Part shown: positions 1 through 7,145 of the stretch, piece after piece
Position numbering within the stretch: position 1 is the stretch's first letter
Layout: each line of letters starts with the position of its first letter
NCBI GenBank assembly: GCA_027080245.1
Contig: JALWSN010000167.1
Location: 1 to 7,271 of the forward strand
DNA: 7,271 nt
DNA from: Ignavibacteriales bacterium
GTDB taxonomy: Bacteria; Bacteroidota; Ignavibacteria; Ignavibacteriales; Melioribacteraceae
Direction of reading: 5' to 3'
Notes under the pieces: generated by a model
Told to the model about the DNA's origin: nothing
The model's input: the letters and a program-made list of their open reading frames with translations, nothing else
Databases searched by the model: none
Translations under genes and position numbers: made by a program

Positions 1-140
1 GCCACGTGGTCGTCAATAGATGTGCCTAAAAAAATTATCCTTTCGCGAAGCAGGCGCGAAAAAATGTCCATTCCGCGTTCGCCGCGCCCCGTTTGCTCGA
101 TTACGTAAGGCACTAATTGATTGTAAATTTCGGTTTTCAT
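1..140 (-). CDS. clpP: ATP-dependent Clp protease proteolytic subunit ClpP (5' part, cut by window edge)
   Basis: Only the first 46 codons plus two bases are in the window. The reading frame opens with ATG at 138-140 and runs off the left end without a stop. The translated part contains VPYVIEQTGRGERGMDIFSR followed by LLRERIIFLG and DDHV, which matches the N-terminal region of ClpP (compare VPMVIEQTSRGER, SRLLKERVIFL and EDHMA in Escherichia coli). ClpP forms a 14-subunit serine-protease barrel in the cytoplasm that degrades proteins unfolded by ClpX or ClpA-type ATPases. The catalytic Ser-His-Asp residues lie further on and cannot be checked here. The gene follows tig with a one-base stop/start overlap (TAATG), so translation is probably coupled. 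The order tig-clpP is widespread in bacteria, usually followed by clpX, which would be expected just outside the window. Confidence 0.95.
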   Translation of the reverse strand, partial: MKTEIYNQLVPYVIEQTGRGERGMDIFSRLLRERIIFLGTSIDDHV

Positions 141-153
141 TATTCTTCACCTT
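138..153 (-). promoter_or_regulatory. clpP ribosome binding site and TAATG overlap with tig stop
   Basis: On the minus strand the end of tig reads AAGGTG (148-153), then seven bases, then ATG (138-140). The tig stop TAA (140-142) shares its last base with the clpP start, giving TAATG. The Shine-Dalgarno-like AAGGTG therefore lies inside the tig coding sequence. This arrangement fits translational coupling of tig and clpP. Confidence 0.75.
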
Positions 154-1498
154 CTTTTTTTTCTGATTTCTTTTCCCGTTCCTTTCTTGCTCTTTCCACT
201 TCCTCCCTTAATTCCTTGAAATATTTCTCGCTGTCTATTTCTTCCGGCGGATTTTGTTCTTTTAAGAATTTAACAACCTTGTCGTTCAGCATTTTATCTT
301 CCATTTTAGAGCTTTTGTAATAATTCAAAAGCTTCTCTTTGGAAATGCCCGTCTTTGCCGATTCCTCTTCGGCAAGTTTTTCTAAATCAGCTTGGTCAAC
401 TTGAATATTCTCTTGTTTGCCGATTGCTTCAAGCAGAATGAGAAATTTGGAAACCCTTTCGGCTTCCGGTCTTAAATAATCCCTCAACAAATCTTTAGAA
501 AGATTCGAATACCCGCGCTGTTGCGCGTCTTTTAATTCGTCTTCCACCATTCCTTCGAGTACATTATTAACGTATGCCTTTGGCGGAGTAAAATCGTTCT
601 GTTTAATTAATTCATTTTCCAGATTTTTCTCGTACTCTTTCTGAGATTTCTGGGCGTAAAATTCCTCGATTCTTTCTTTCAAATATTCCCTGAATTCTTT
701 CTCGTTTGTAGCTTTATCGCCCGAAAACCTCTTGCAATTTTCTTCGTTCAATTCCGGATGAATAATTTTCTCAATATTGGTTATTTTGGCCAAGTACTCG
801 TATTTGTGTTCGTGCTCCTCGCCGTTTTCCTGTTCGTGCTTTTCCGTGTAAGTGAACTGAAACTCGTCGCCAGTTTTTTTATTCATTGCTTTTTCGACGA
901 TTTCCTCCGACGTTTCATCGCTGTTTAAGTCCACTTGAACGTCTTTTTGCGTAGGTTTCTCAGGTTTCGTTCCATCTTCCGAAAGAAGCCACAAATCTAA
1001 AGTTAATCTTGTGTTTTTGTCTTCAACAGTATCAACTTCCTCGAACTCAGATACTTTCAAAAGGAAACGATTAAGCTCCTTTTCCACTTCCTCGTCGCTT
1101 ACTTTGTAAACCGGTTTTTTGATTTTCAAATTTTTGTAAGCTTTTAATTCCACATCGGGAATCACTTCATATTCAACCGTAAAATCCAATCCTTTATCCC
1201 TTTTGAAATCAAGTTCGGTTAATTTTAACGAACCTGAAAGCGGTTTTAAATCGTCGGATTTAACAATTTCCCAGAATTTATTATTTGCAATATCCTCGGA
1301 AGCTCTAAATTCAATAGTCTCGCCGTAAAGTTTTTTAATCATTTGAATAGGAGCCTTTCCCTTTCTGAAACCCGGAATGGTAATTGATTTTCTTTCTTCT
1401 TTGTAAGCTTCTTCAATCTCGTCCTTAATTTCATCGTAGGACAATTTTACATTTAACGCACGAACGCTATCTGACAGAACATTTACTTTTTTTTCCAA
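140..1498 (-). CDS. tig: Trigger factor (ribosome-associated chaperone)
   Basis: A 452-residue protein, close to the usual 430-450 of trigger factor. It binds the ribosome near the exit tunnel and holds emerging chains. The N-terminal ribosome-binding domain (about 1-115) carries the signature GFRKGKAP at residues 43-50, with the F-R-K ribosome contact at 44-46. The middle domain (about 155-245) sits where the FKBP-type prolyl isomerase domain should be, but the usual aromatic and GFE-type substrate-pocket motifs are missing and there is a His/Glu-rich stretch at 219-235, so isomerase activity is doubtful. The C-terminal chaperone arms (about 250-415) are rich in charged helix, with a highly charged Lys/Glu/Arg tail at 420-452. 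The start is TTG at 1496-1498: an in-frame stop lies just upstream, a good ribosome binding site precedes it, and the first in-frame ATG (residue 53) would remove the ribosome-binding loop. It lies between tRNA-Leu and clpP. Confidence 0.95.
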   Translation of the reverse strand: MEKKVNVLSDSVRALNVKLSYDEIKDEIEEAYKEERKSITIPGFRKGKAPIQMIKKLYGETIEFRASEDIANNKFWEIVKSDDLKPLSGSLKLTELDFKRDKGLDFTVEYEVIPDVELKAYKNLKIKKPVYKVSDEEVEKELNRFLLKVSEFEEVDTVEDKNTRLTLDLWLLSEDGTKPEKPTQKDVQVDLNSDETSEEIVEKAMNKKTGDEFQFTYTEKHEQENGEEHEHKYEYLAKITNIEKIIHPELNEENCKRFSGDKATNEKEFREYLKERIEEFYAQKSQKEYEKNLENELIKQNDFTPPKAYVNNVLEGMVEDELKDAQQRGYSNLSKDLLRDYLRPEAERVSKFLILLEAIGKQENIQVDQADLEKLAEEESAKTGISKEKLLNYYKSSKMEDKMLNDKVVKFLKEQNPPEEIDSEKYFKELREEVERARKEREKKSEKKEGEE

Positions 1499-1508
1499 TT
1501 CTCCACCT
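1496..1508 (-). promoter_or_regulatory. tig ribosome binding site with TTG start
   Basis: The minus strand reads AGGTGGAGAA directly before TTG. AGGTGG (1503-1508) lies four bases from the start codon. No ATG or GTG in the correct frame exists between the upstream in-frame stop (1517-1519) and residue 53, so this site decides the start. TTG is a weak initiator, which may temper trigger factor output relative to the tRNA on the same transcript. Confidence 0.7.
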
Positions 1509-1528
1509 AAATTTAATTAAATTAAAAA

Positions 1529-1612
<84 letters not shown>

Positions 1613-1627
1613 AAAAATAACGAACTA

Positions 1628-1659
1628 CAAAAATATCCTTATCGTTAGTAAATATCAAA
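1628..1659 (-). promoter_or_regulatory. Bacteroidota-type promoter for tRNA-Leu-tig-clpP
   Basis: On the minus strand TTTG (1656-1659) is followed by exactly 20 bases and then TATTTTTG (1628-1635). This matches the known Bacteroidota consensus of TTTG near -33 and TAnnTTTG near -7, with about 19-21 bases between. The -7 element ends 15 bases before the tRNA, so transcription would begin about 8-10 bases upstream of the mature tRNA 5' end. It lies downstream of the terminator of the preceding unit, as expected for an independent promoter. The assignment rests on motif and spacing only. Confidence 0.7.
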
Positions 1660-1758
1660 TAATTGAACATTAAAACAACTGGGTTAAATGACCTTTTTAA
1701 CATCTGTCCAAAATAAATTGAATTACAATGAATTTGGGAAAAAATAACTTTTTAAAAT

Positions 1759-1787
1759 AAAAAAAGGCCGCCCCTAAGGGCAGCCTT
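1759..1787 (-). terminator. Intrinsic terminator of the two-gene secreted-protein unit
   Basis: On the minus strand a 10-base stem (AAGGCTGCCC with GGGCGGCCTT, one G-T wobble) encloses loop TTAG at 1764-1787 and is followed by seven T residues ending at 1759. It starts 22 bases after the stop codon of the 1280-residue protein. The T tract exists only in the minus-strand direction. It insulates the secreted-protein genes from the downstream tRNA-tig-clpP unit, whose own promoter follows about 100 bases later. Confidence 0.95.
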
Positions 1788-1809
1788 AATAATATCAACT
1801 AGAAAGCTA

Positions 1810-4800
1810 TTATTTCAATAGCATCATCTTCTTAACGACAACCTTGTTGCCTGCCTGCAATCTGTAAATGTAAGTGCCGCTGGCAAGTCTGGCAGCGTTA
1901 AAGAACTTCTCGTGAACGCCGGCTTTCAATATTTGATTATTGATTAGCACGGCTACTTCCTGACCGAGAATATTGTAGATTCTCAAATCAACAGGCATTT
2001 CTTTAGGTAACCCGAAGCGAATTGTTGTAGTTGGGTTAAATGGGTTAGGATAATTTTGGTCGACGAAGAATTTCTTCGGAACCAGATTTTTATCCTTTAC
2101 GCCCGTTAATGCGTTAACAATCGAGAAATGAATTGTGTCAACGCTTGTAACAACACCTTCGCTGGCTTTACCGCTGGTTGTTTTAATGGTCATCATAAAG
2201 CTGTTCGAATCAGCTCCGCCTAAGAAATTAACCATGTCCTGACCGGTTAAAGTAATAGTTGTATCCGCGCCGTTAGTATCGGATAATTTATCGATTTCTT
2301 TTCCGCCATCTGGGAAAATAGCTATCTGATAAAATAGCTTGTCGTTGTTTAAGTCAACTGCCGGATGCCATTGCGCTTGGTATGATTCGTTCACATCCGT
2401 AATGTAAACTGCTTTACCGTCAACCGAATCGTGCATAAACTGAACGAAATAGAAATGCGGGTTTGGCGGTGCAGCAACTCCCTGAGTAATTTCCGAATAC
2501 AGGTTGCCCATTAACTGGTAACCGCCATCGTAAGGAGCTTTACTATCATACTGAGAAACTATGCCGGTAATGTTCACGGGATATGTAGGAACTTTGTTTG
2601 TATCCAGTCCGGTATCATGGTCAATTCTAAACGTAAATGTATTGTAACCATCCCACATTTTAATATTTGCATCTTTACCGGAATCTGCCCAAGTGGTAGC
2701 GCCGTAAGGAGCAACATATTTAATGGTTACTCTCTGTCCTTCGTACTTTTCAGCGTTGGCTAAGAATTCGTCCGTAGTAATTTCCTTAGCCGGCGGAACT
2801 GTTCCAACGCCTAATTTTACAATATCGGAGGCGCTATTGGAAACAGAAAGCTCAGTAAGACCTTTGTACTGTTTAACAGTACCGGTAACCATTAGTTTAT
2901 CGCCTATGTTAACGGTAGTAGAATCGTCGTGATAAGCGAATACATTAATACCTGCAGTATTATCCTGAATGTAAATACTGAAGCTCTTAGCGCTCTTTGT
3001 GTAGTTAACAGATGTTACAACGCCTTGAACCGTGAATTGCTGGTTCAGATTGTCCGGCACAAAATCGCCGTCGGCGTCAACGCGAACATCGGCAATTGGA
3101 GTAGTTTGAATCTTTTGTAAATCAAGAATAGCGATTGGAACAACGCTTCCACCTCTGGGAATACCTGTGTAAACAACTTCGAGGTCGGGGTCGCTATCCA
3201 TGTTGGCTAATTTAACTACATCTATTTGTCCGCCTGATGCGTTAATAGTAGTATCAATTACCGTAGCAGCCCAATTGGCTGGATCGGTCATATCTCCGCC
3301 TCGGTAGGCAACTCTGTAAACAGAGTTGTTAGGAGTTGACGCTCTGGTTCCGCATACGTAATCAACGTAACCATCGCCGTTAATGTCGCCTGCAGCGCCG
3401 CCTGTTAATCTGGATGCTCCCAAATCACCCAAATCGGCAATTTTGTAAGACTGCCAAGCGCCGTTTTCCATTTTTAGCAAATACACGTCCCCGCTTGCAG
3501 AAGAGTTATATGCGGAAACTAACATTTCTTGAACGCCATCTCCGTCAACATCATAAACTGATGCAGATCTGAAATCCCCATCAACTAATCCTGACTGTAT
3601 AGCGCCAAATTTCCATTTGCCTGAAGAGGCGTCATAATACATTGAATTTAAAGTTCCTCCTAAGCTAAAAGTATAGATTCTACCATTAGCATAAACAACA
3701 TCATATTTATTGCCGGTAATCGAGAAATTGCCAAAATTGCCATAAACCATATTAAGAGTGTTAGCGTCTATGCTTCTTGGAGGTCCGGCGTAAAATACTT
3801 CGTCGGAACCATCGCCGTCAATATCGTACATTTTAATAATATCAATTTGACCTTTTCCGGTTGTTCCGGTAATGCCTTTGTCCAAAGTACTTACTGTATA
3901 ATTGGAAGAATCCGTAATGTCTCCGCCTTGATATTCAATTCTAACAACTTCGTCAGAATATCTGAATCCAATTAGGAAATCTTTTAATGAATCGCCGTCA
4001 ATATCTCCCACTCCAAGACCGGTAATTCTGTTGGCTGTTCTGCTTGAAAAATCTGCAATTTTAAACGCTTTAAGGGAATCAGCATCGGGCTTTAATACCC
4101 ACACGCCATGAGAGCCGCCGCTGCTATAATCAGCAGCAACAATTTCTTCATTTCCATCACCGTCAATATCAACCGCATGAGCAGATTTGAATGCCCAAGC
4201 AGGACCTATTTTTTGAGTTTTAACAGAGTCGTAAGAAGTTCCCGTGGCTTTAATATGGGTAACCGTTCCATTCCAATCAAACACATAAAAAGAATTGCCG
4301 ATTACAGCCAAATCACGGTAGTTACTTCCGCTGTCGTCGCTTGTGCCGTGAGCTTCCATTGTCCAAGTTTCACTTCCGTCTCCGTTGTCGGGAATATCGC
4401 TAACGGAAACAACGCCCCAAGCAAAATGTTCTTTACGTTCCACAAAAACAAATTCTTTTTGTCCGTCTCCGTCAATATCAACAAGTCTTCCGGAGATTGG
4501 TCTCATTTCGGTATTATCCGGTAAATTCATATTCCACTGAGCATTGGGACGGTAGGTGCCGTCGCCATTGTCAATGCCCATTACGTCGGAGCCGTCGCCC
4601 GGGGTTTCGTAAACTACGATCCTTGGCGGATTAGCACCGCCGCCAAAATTGTTAACGGGACACCAAATTACTTCGCCTTTGCCGTCGCCGTCCCAGTCGC
4701 CCGCTAATAAAACAGGCCAAGTGTTTTGAGTAGTAACTCCTGGCAACGTTGTTTTCCATCTGAGAGTCCAACCACCATTAACAAATTCGTACTTATATAA

Positions 4801-5652
4801 GGTTGGAATTAATTCGCCGTTTGACCCGTCAGACCAATCGTTATTAACAGCGTACATATCAGTGTACCCGTCTCCGTCATAATCCATACCGGAAACAAGA
4901 TTACCAAAACCGCCGTCCGGAGAAGTAATAACACCCGCACGAACAAATGCGTTGGAATCGACTTGATTGCCGGAAAATTCCATTGTCCAAGTTTCGCTTC
5001 CGTCGGCATTGTCCGGAATATTGTCCACAGACGCTACGCCTACCGAATAATGTCCCCTTCTATCGGCAAAAACAATTTCGTCTGTTCCGTCTCCGTCAAC
5101 ATCGGCAACGAACCATTTTACGGCTCTCATTTCCGTGCCGGCGGGAACGTTGGCATTCCAAACGGAATTAGGTTTCCACCCCCCTTTCCCGTCGGGTACG
5201 CCCATATTGTCGCTGCCATCGCCAGGATATTCAAAAACAACAAAACGCGCAGGATCGTTAGTTGGAGCGCTACTACTCAGATTGTTGGCGGGTCCCCAAA
5301 TTATTTCTTTTTTGCCGTCTTTATCCAAATCGGCAACGGCCAAAGTAGGCCACGTGTTTTGCCATTGAGTCGGGATTTTTGCCGCCCAAACGGAATCCCA
5401 ACTGGCGCCATTCCATTCGTATTTGTAAATCATGGGAACTAATTCGTTCGGGTCGCTGCCCCATTCATTATTAACGGCGTAAATCTCGAGTTTGCCGTCT
5501 CCGTCAAGGTCAACTCCCGCAACGATATTTCCAAAGCCTCCAACTTGATATTTAGGAACAGGAATTACGCTCTTTCTTACAAAAGATTCCTGCGCAAAAA
5601 GAGCGAACGATGAAAATATCGCAAGGAAAAATATTGTTCTGAAGGTTTTCAT
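1810..5652 (-). CDS. Secreted FG-GAP/VCBS-repeat protein with OB-fold region and T9SS type A sorting domain
   Basis: A 1280-residue protein with a signal peptide (1-20, likely cut at ALFA/QE, no lipobox). Twelve DxDxDG-type calcium motifs begin near residues 48, 108, 184, 257, 319, 392, 495, 550, 610, 701, 756 and 817, each followed by a hydrophobic strand, as in FG-GAP/VCBS propeller blades. Residues 24-228 and 236-436 are copies of each other, as are 450-626 and 653-833. A DADGDFVPD linker (859-867) leads into an OB-fold-like region (about 872-1055) resembling the YhcR-type OB fold, with VQGVVTSV, SIYIQDNTAGINVF and KLMVTGTVKQYKG. An Ig-like segment follows (about 1062-1180), then a T9SS sorting domain (about 1197-1280) with NYPNPFNPTTT and final KKMMLLK. 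No nuclease, protease or glycosidase motif is seen. It probably acts at the surface as a calcium-stabilised binding or adhesion protein; the ligand is unknown. It is second in its operon. Confidence 0.9.
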   Translation of the reverse strand: MKTFRTIFFLAIFSSFALFAQESFVRKSVIPVPKYQVGGFGNIVAGVDLDGDGKLEIYAVNNEWGSDPNELVPMIYKYEWNGASWDSVWAAKIPTQWQNTWPTLAVADLDKDGKKEIIWGPANNLSSSAPTNDPARFVVFEYPGDGSDNMGVPDGKGGWKPNSVWNANVPAGTEMRAVKWFVADVDGDGTDEIVFADRRGHYSVGVASVDNIPDNADGSETWTMEFSGNQVDSNAFVRAGVITSPDGGFGNLVSGMDYDGDGYTDMYAVNNDWSDGSNGELIPTLYKYEFVNGGWTLRWKTTLPGVTTQNTWPVLLAGDWDGDGKGEVIWCPVNNFGGGANPPRIVVYETPGDGSDVMGIDNGDGTYRPNAQWNMNLPDNTEMRPISGRLVDIDGDGQKEFVFVERKEHFAWGVVSVSDIPDNGDGSETWTMEAHGTSDDSGSNYRDLAVIGNSFYVFDWNGTVTHIKATGTSYDSVKTQKIGPAWAFKSAHAVDIDGDGNEEIVAADYSSGGSHGVWVLKPDADSLKAFKIADFSSRTANRITGLGVGDIDGDSLKDFLIGFRYSDEVVRIEYQGGDITDSSNYTVSTLDKGITGTTGKGQIDIIKMYDIDGDGSDEVFYAGPPRSIDANTLNMVYGNFGNFSITGNKYDVVYANGRIYTFSLGGTLNSMYYDASSGKWKFGAIQSGLVDGDFRSASVYDVDGDGVQEMLVSAYNSSASGDVYLLKMENGAWQSYKIADLGDLGASRLTGGAAGDINGDGYVDYVCGTRASTPNNSVYRVAYRGGDMTDPANWAATVIDTTINASGGQIDVVKLANMDSDPDLEVVYTGIPRGGSVVPIAILDLQKIQTTPIADVRVDADGDFVPDNLNQQFTVQGVVTSVNYTKSAKSFSIYIQDNTAGINVFAYHDDSTTVNIGDKLMVTGTVKQYKGLTELSVSNSASDIVKLGVGTVPPAKEITTDEFLANAEKYEGQRVTIKYVAPYGATTWADSGKDANIKMWDGYNTFTFRIDHDTGLDTNKVPTYPVNITGIVSQYDSKAPYDGGYQLMGNLYSEITQGVAAPPNPHFYFVQFMHDSVDGKAVYITDVNESYQAQWHPAVDLNNDKLFYQIAIFPDGGKEIDKLSDTNGADTTITLTGQDMVNFLGGADSNSFMMTIKTTSGKASEGVVTSVDTIHFSIVNALTGVKDKNLVPKKFFVDQNYPNPFNPTTTIRFGLPKEMPVDLRIYNILGQEVAVLINNQILKAGVHEKFFNAARLASGTYIYRLQAGNKVVVKKMMLLK
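3154..3696 (-). repeat. Three-blade FG-GAP repeat unit B2 (residues 653-833)
   Basis: Second copy of the second duplicated block. It contains calcium motifs at residues 701, 756 and a degenerate one near 817. It aligns along its length with residues 450-626; for example YRGGDMTDPANW corresponds to YQGGDITDSSNY, and EVVYTGIPR to EVFYAGPPR. Confidence 0.85.
3775..4305 (-). repeat. Three-blade FG-GAP repeat unit B1 (residues 450-626)
   Basis: First copy of the second duplicated block, with calcium motifs at residues 495, 550 and 610. The 550 motif ends in Ser (DIDGDS) instead of Gly. It is joined to the next copy by a 26-residue Asn/Gly-rich linker. Confidence 0.85.
4345..4947 (-). repeat. Three-blade FG-GAP repeat unit A2 (residues 236-436)
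   Basis: Second copy of the first duplicated block, with motifs at residues 257, 319 and 392. Shared landmarks with copy A1 are FVR, GGFGN, YAVNN, QNTWP, PGDGSD, TEMR and DGSETWTME. One DNA segment (4354-4380) matches the other copy (4978-5004) at 26 of 27 bases. Confidence 0.9.
4969..5583 (-). repeat. Three-blade FG-GAP repeat unit A1 (residues 24-228)
   Basis: First copy of the first duplicated block, beginning directly after the signal peptide, with calcium motifs at residues 48, 108 and 184. It differs from copy A2 by small gaps (205 against 201 residues) and by scattered substitutions that mostly spare the Asp/Gly motifs. Confidence 0.9.
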
Positions 5653-5664
5653 TATACCTCCCCT
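5653..5664 (-). promoter_or_regulatory. Strong ribosome binding site of the FG-GAP protein gene
   Basis: The minus strand reads AGGGGAGGTATA directly before ATG. GGAGGT is an excellent Shine-Dalgarno match three bases from the start codon. It lies in the 35-base gap after the stop of the upstream gene, which has no room for a clear promoter or terminator, so translation from a shared transcript is the likely use. Confidence 0.75.
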
Positions 5665-5687
5665 GTGTTAGTTGATAAGTTAGTGAG

Positions 5688-7145
5688 TTATTTTAAGAAA
5701 ATCATCTTTTTAGTTAACGTTAATTTGTCGGTTTTAAGCCGGTAAATGTACGCGCCGGAAGCTAATCCGCTTGCGTTGAAACTTACGGAATATTTACCCG
5801 CGCTTAAATCCTTGTTTAATAATGTTCTAACTAATTGTCCGCTTAAACTGAAAATGCTTAATGTTACATTTGTTTGTTGCGGAATTGAAAATTCAATAGT
5901 AGTTGAGGGGTTAAAAGGATTGGGATAGTTTTGACTTAAACCGAAGTCTTTGGGAATATTGTTAGATTCTTTTTTAACGTCGGTTAATTTTATTGTTGGT
6001 AACGTGGAAGAGTAAGTCCATTTTTCAACTGTCCAACCGTAATAGCAATTAGTGTACATGTTGGAATTGTCGTCAAAGGAAAGATTGTAAACCGAGCCGT
6101 AGCCCGAAGCAATGTTGTTTACTCTATTGTTAAAAGTTCCCGTTATTTTGTAATTCCATTGCGCAATATCCAACGTGTCCATTATTGAACCGTCGTTAGG
6201 ATTGATTGCGTAAATTCTTGCGTATTCGTACCCCGTACCGGTATGAAAATCTGCCGCGGCGGCGGCAAACAGAATGTTGTTTCCATCTAAAAATTGCAAA
6301 CCCCAGGGACCAACGGAAAAAGTATCCGATGAGGAAATGAATTGGGAATCCATTGCAAATTTAAAATTAGTATTTAATGAATAACCATTTGTCACATCAC
6401 CTTGGTAACAATAAATCTTTTTTGCTTCGTAATTGGAAACAAAAATAAGTGAGCCATCCGAACTTACCGCTATTCCTCTTGCCGTGCCGGCGTCGGGCAG
6501 GGTAATTGTTTGTAGAGGAGTTCCGGAATGGTCGGAAGAAGTCCAACCCGCTTCTTTTGTTGTGTTGTCAAAAATTAAAACTTTAGCGGCGGTATTGGAA
6601 TCGCCCGCGGTTGTAACAAATACGCGTCCGTCGTGGTCAACGTCAACGGCCCACAAATCTTCGCTGCCGGTGGCTAACCTCTGACCAACGCTGTAAACGC
6701 TGTCCGTTCCTAACTTGAACATTAAAAGATTATGGTCGGCGTCGTTGTTTGCCACAAGGAATAAATCCTCGCTTGTATTCGAGTAATATTTTGCAACGTC
6801 CCTTGGATTAGTCAAAGTAACATTGTCAAATATATTATTCCAAACCGTTTGCAAATCGCTTGCGCTGTAAGGAATGTGACTTATTCTTCCGGTGGTGGAA
6901 TCAGCGTTCACATAACCCACCAGGTAGTAATCGTTTCTGCTTTCCCTGGAAACCAAAGCCACAAAATTATTTTCGGCAAAAGCTACAACAGACATTGTTC
7001 GCTGTCCTGTGCCATTAGCTGCGTCGTCTGTTGTTGCGTACGCGCAACTCCAAGTGCCGTCAAATGTTTGCGCGAAAAGTAAATTAGAAGATATTAATAG
7101 AAAGGTTAAAAATAGAAGAGAAAAGAAAGTAAATGTTTTTTTCAT
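5688..7145 (-). CDS. Secreted beta-propeller protein with T9SS type A sorting domain
   Basis: A 485-residue protein with a signal peptide (about 1-25, cut near LLFA/Q, no lipobox). Residues about 47-378 hold six recognisable blade-like repeats, near 47-80, 113-145, 161-193, 218-248, 277-316 and 341-378. The clearest is ARGIAVSSDGSLIFVSNYEA, typical of YVTN/NHL-like propellers; another contains AVDVDHDGRVFVTTA. A T9SS sorting domain (about 403-485) has NYPNPFNPSTT at 406-416 and ends KKMIFLK. No catalytic motif is visible, so it is best read as a surface or extracellular binding protein with an unknown ligand. The ATG at 7143-7145 is chosen because it starts the signal peptide and follows a GGGGGT ribosome binding site. 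It is the first gene of a two-gene unit with the FG-GAP protein. A lyase or SMP-30-type enzyme on the same fold cannot be excluded. Confidence 0.88.
   Translation of the reverse strand: MKKTFTFFSLLFLTFLLISSNLLFAQTFDGTWSCAYATTDDAANGTGQRTMSVVAFAENNFVALVSRESRNDYYLVGYVNADSTTGRISHIPYSASDLQTVWNNIFDNVTLTNPRDVAKYYSNTSEDLFLVANNDADHNLLMFKLGTDSVYSVGQRLATGSEDLWAVDVDHDGRVFVTTAGDSNTAAKVLIFDNTTKEAGWTSSDHSGTPLQTITLPDAGTARGIAVSSDGSLIFVSNYEAKKIYCYQGDVTNGYSLNTNFKFAMDSQFISSSDTFSVGPWGLQFLDGNNILFAAAAADFHTGTGYEYARIYAINPNDGSIMDTLDIAQWNYKITGTFNNRVNNIASGYGSVYNLSFDDNSNMYTNCYYGWTVEKWTYSSTLPTIKLTDVKKESNNIPKDFGLSQNYPNPFNPSTTIEFSIPQQTNVTLSIFSLSGQLVRTLLNKDLSAGKYSVSFNASGLASGAYIYRLKTDKLTLTKKMIFLK

Noticed and set aside
1510..1523. 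Perfect 14-base palindrome AATTTAATTAAATT between the tRNA and tig
   Set aside because: It is made only of A and T, too weak for a terminator, not followed by a T tract, and readily expected by chance in such AT-rich sequence. There is no evidence that it is an operator.
4963..5442. 159-codon open frame on the plus strand
   Set aside because: It lies wholly antisense to repeat unit A1 and its linker, has no ribosome binding site or recognisable domain, and arises from the biased codon pattern of the repeated Asp/Gly motifs. The 138-codon frame at 4108-4524 has the same explanation over unit A2.
3154..5583. Asp-rich motifs read as EF-hands or dockerin repeats
   Set aside because: The DxDxDG motifs recur every 55-75 residues with following beta-type hydrophobic strands. 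Paired helices spaced about 25-30 residues apart, as in dockerins or EF-hands, are absent, so FG-GAP/VCBS blades fit better.
5653..5687. Repeated ACTAAC in the gap between the two secreted-protein genes
   Set aside because: Two six-base copies 13 bases apart are not enough to call a regulatory site, and no hairpin or promoter pair is visible there.
6251..6263. GC-rich run encoding consecutive alanines in the beta-propeller protein
   Set aside because: It is a short in-frame run of five alanine codons with mixed third bases, consistent with a buried strand and not with an expanding triplet repeat.
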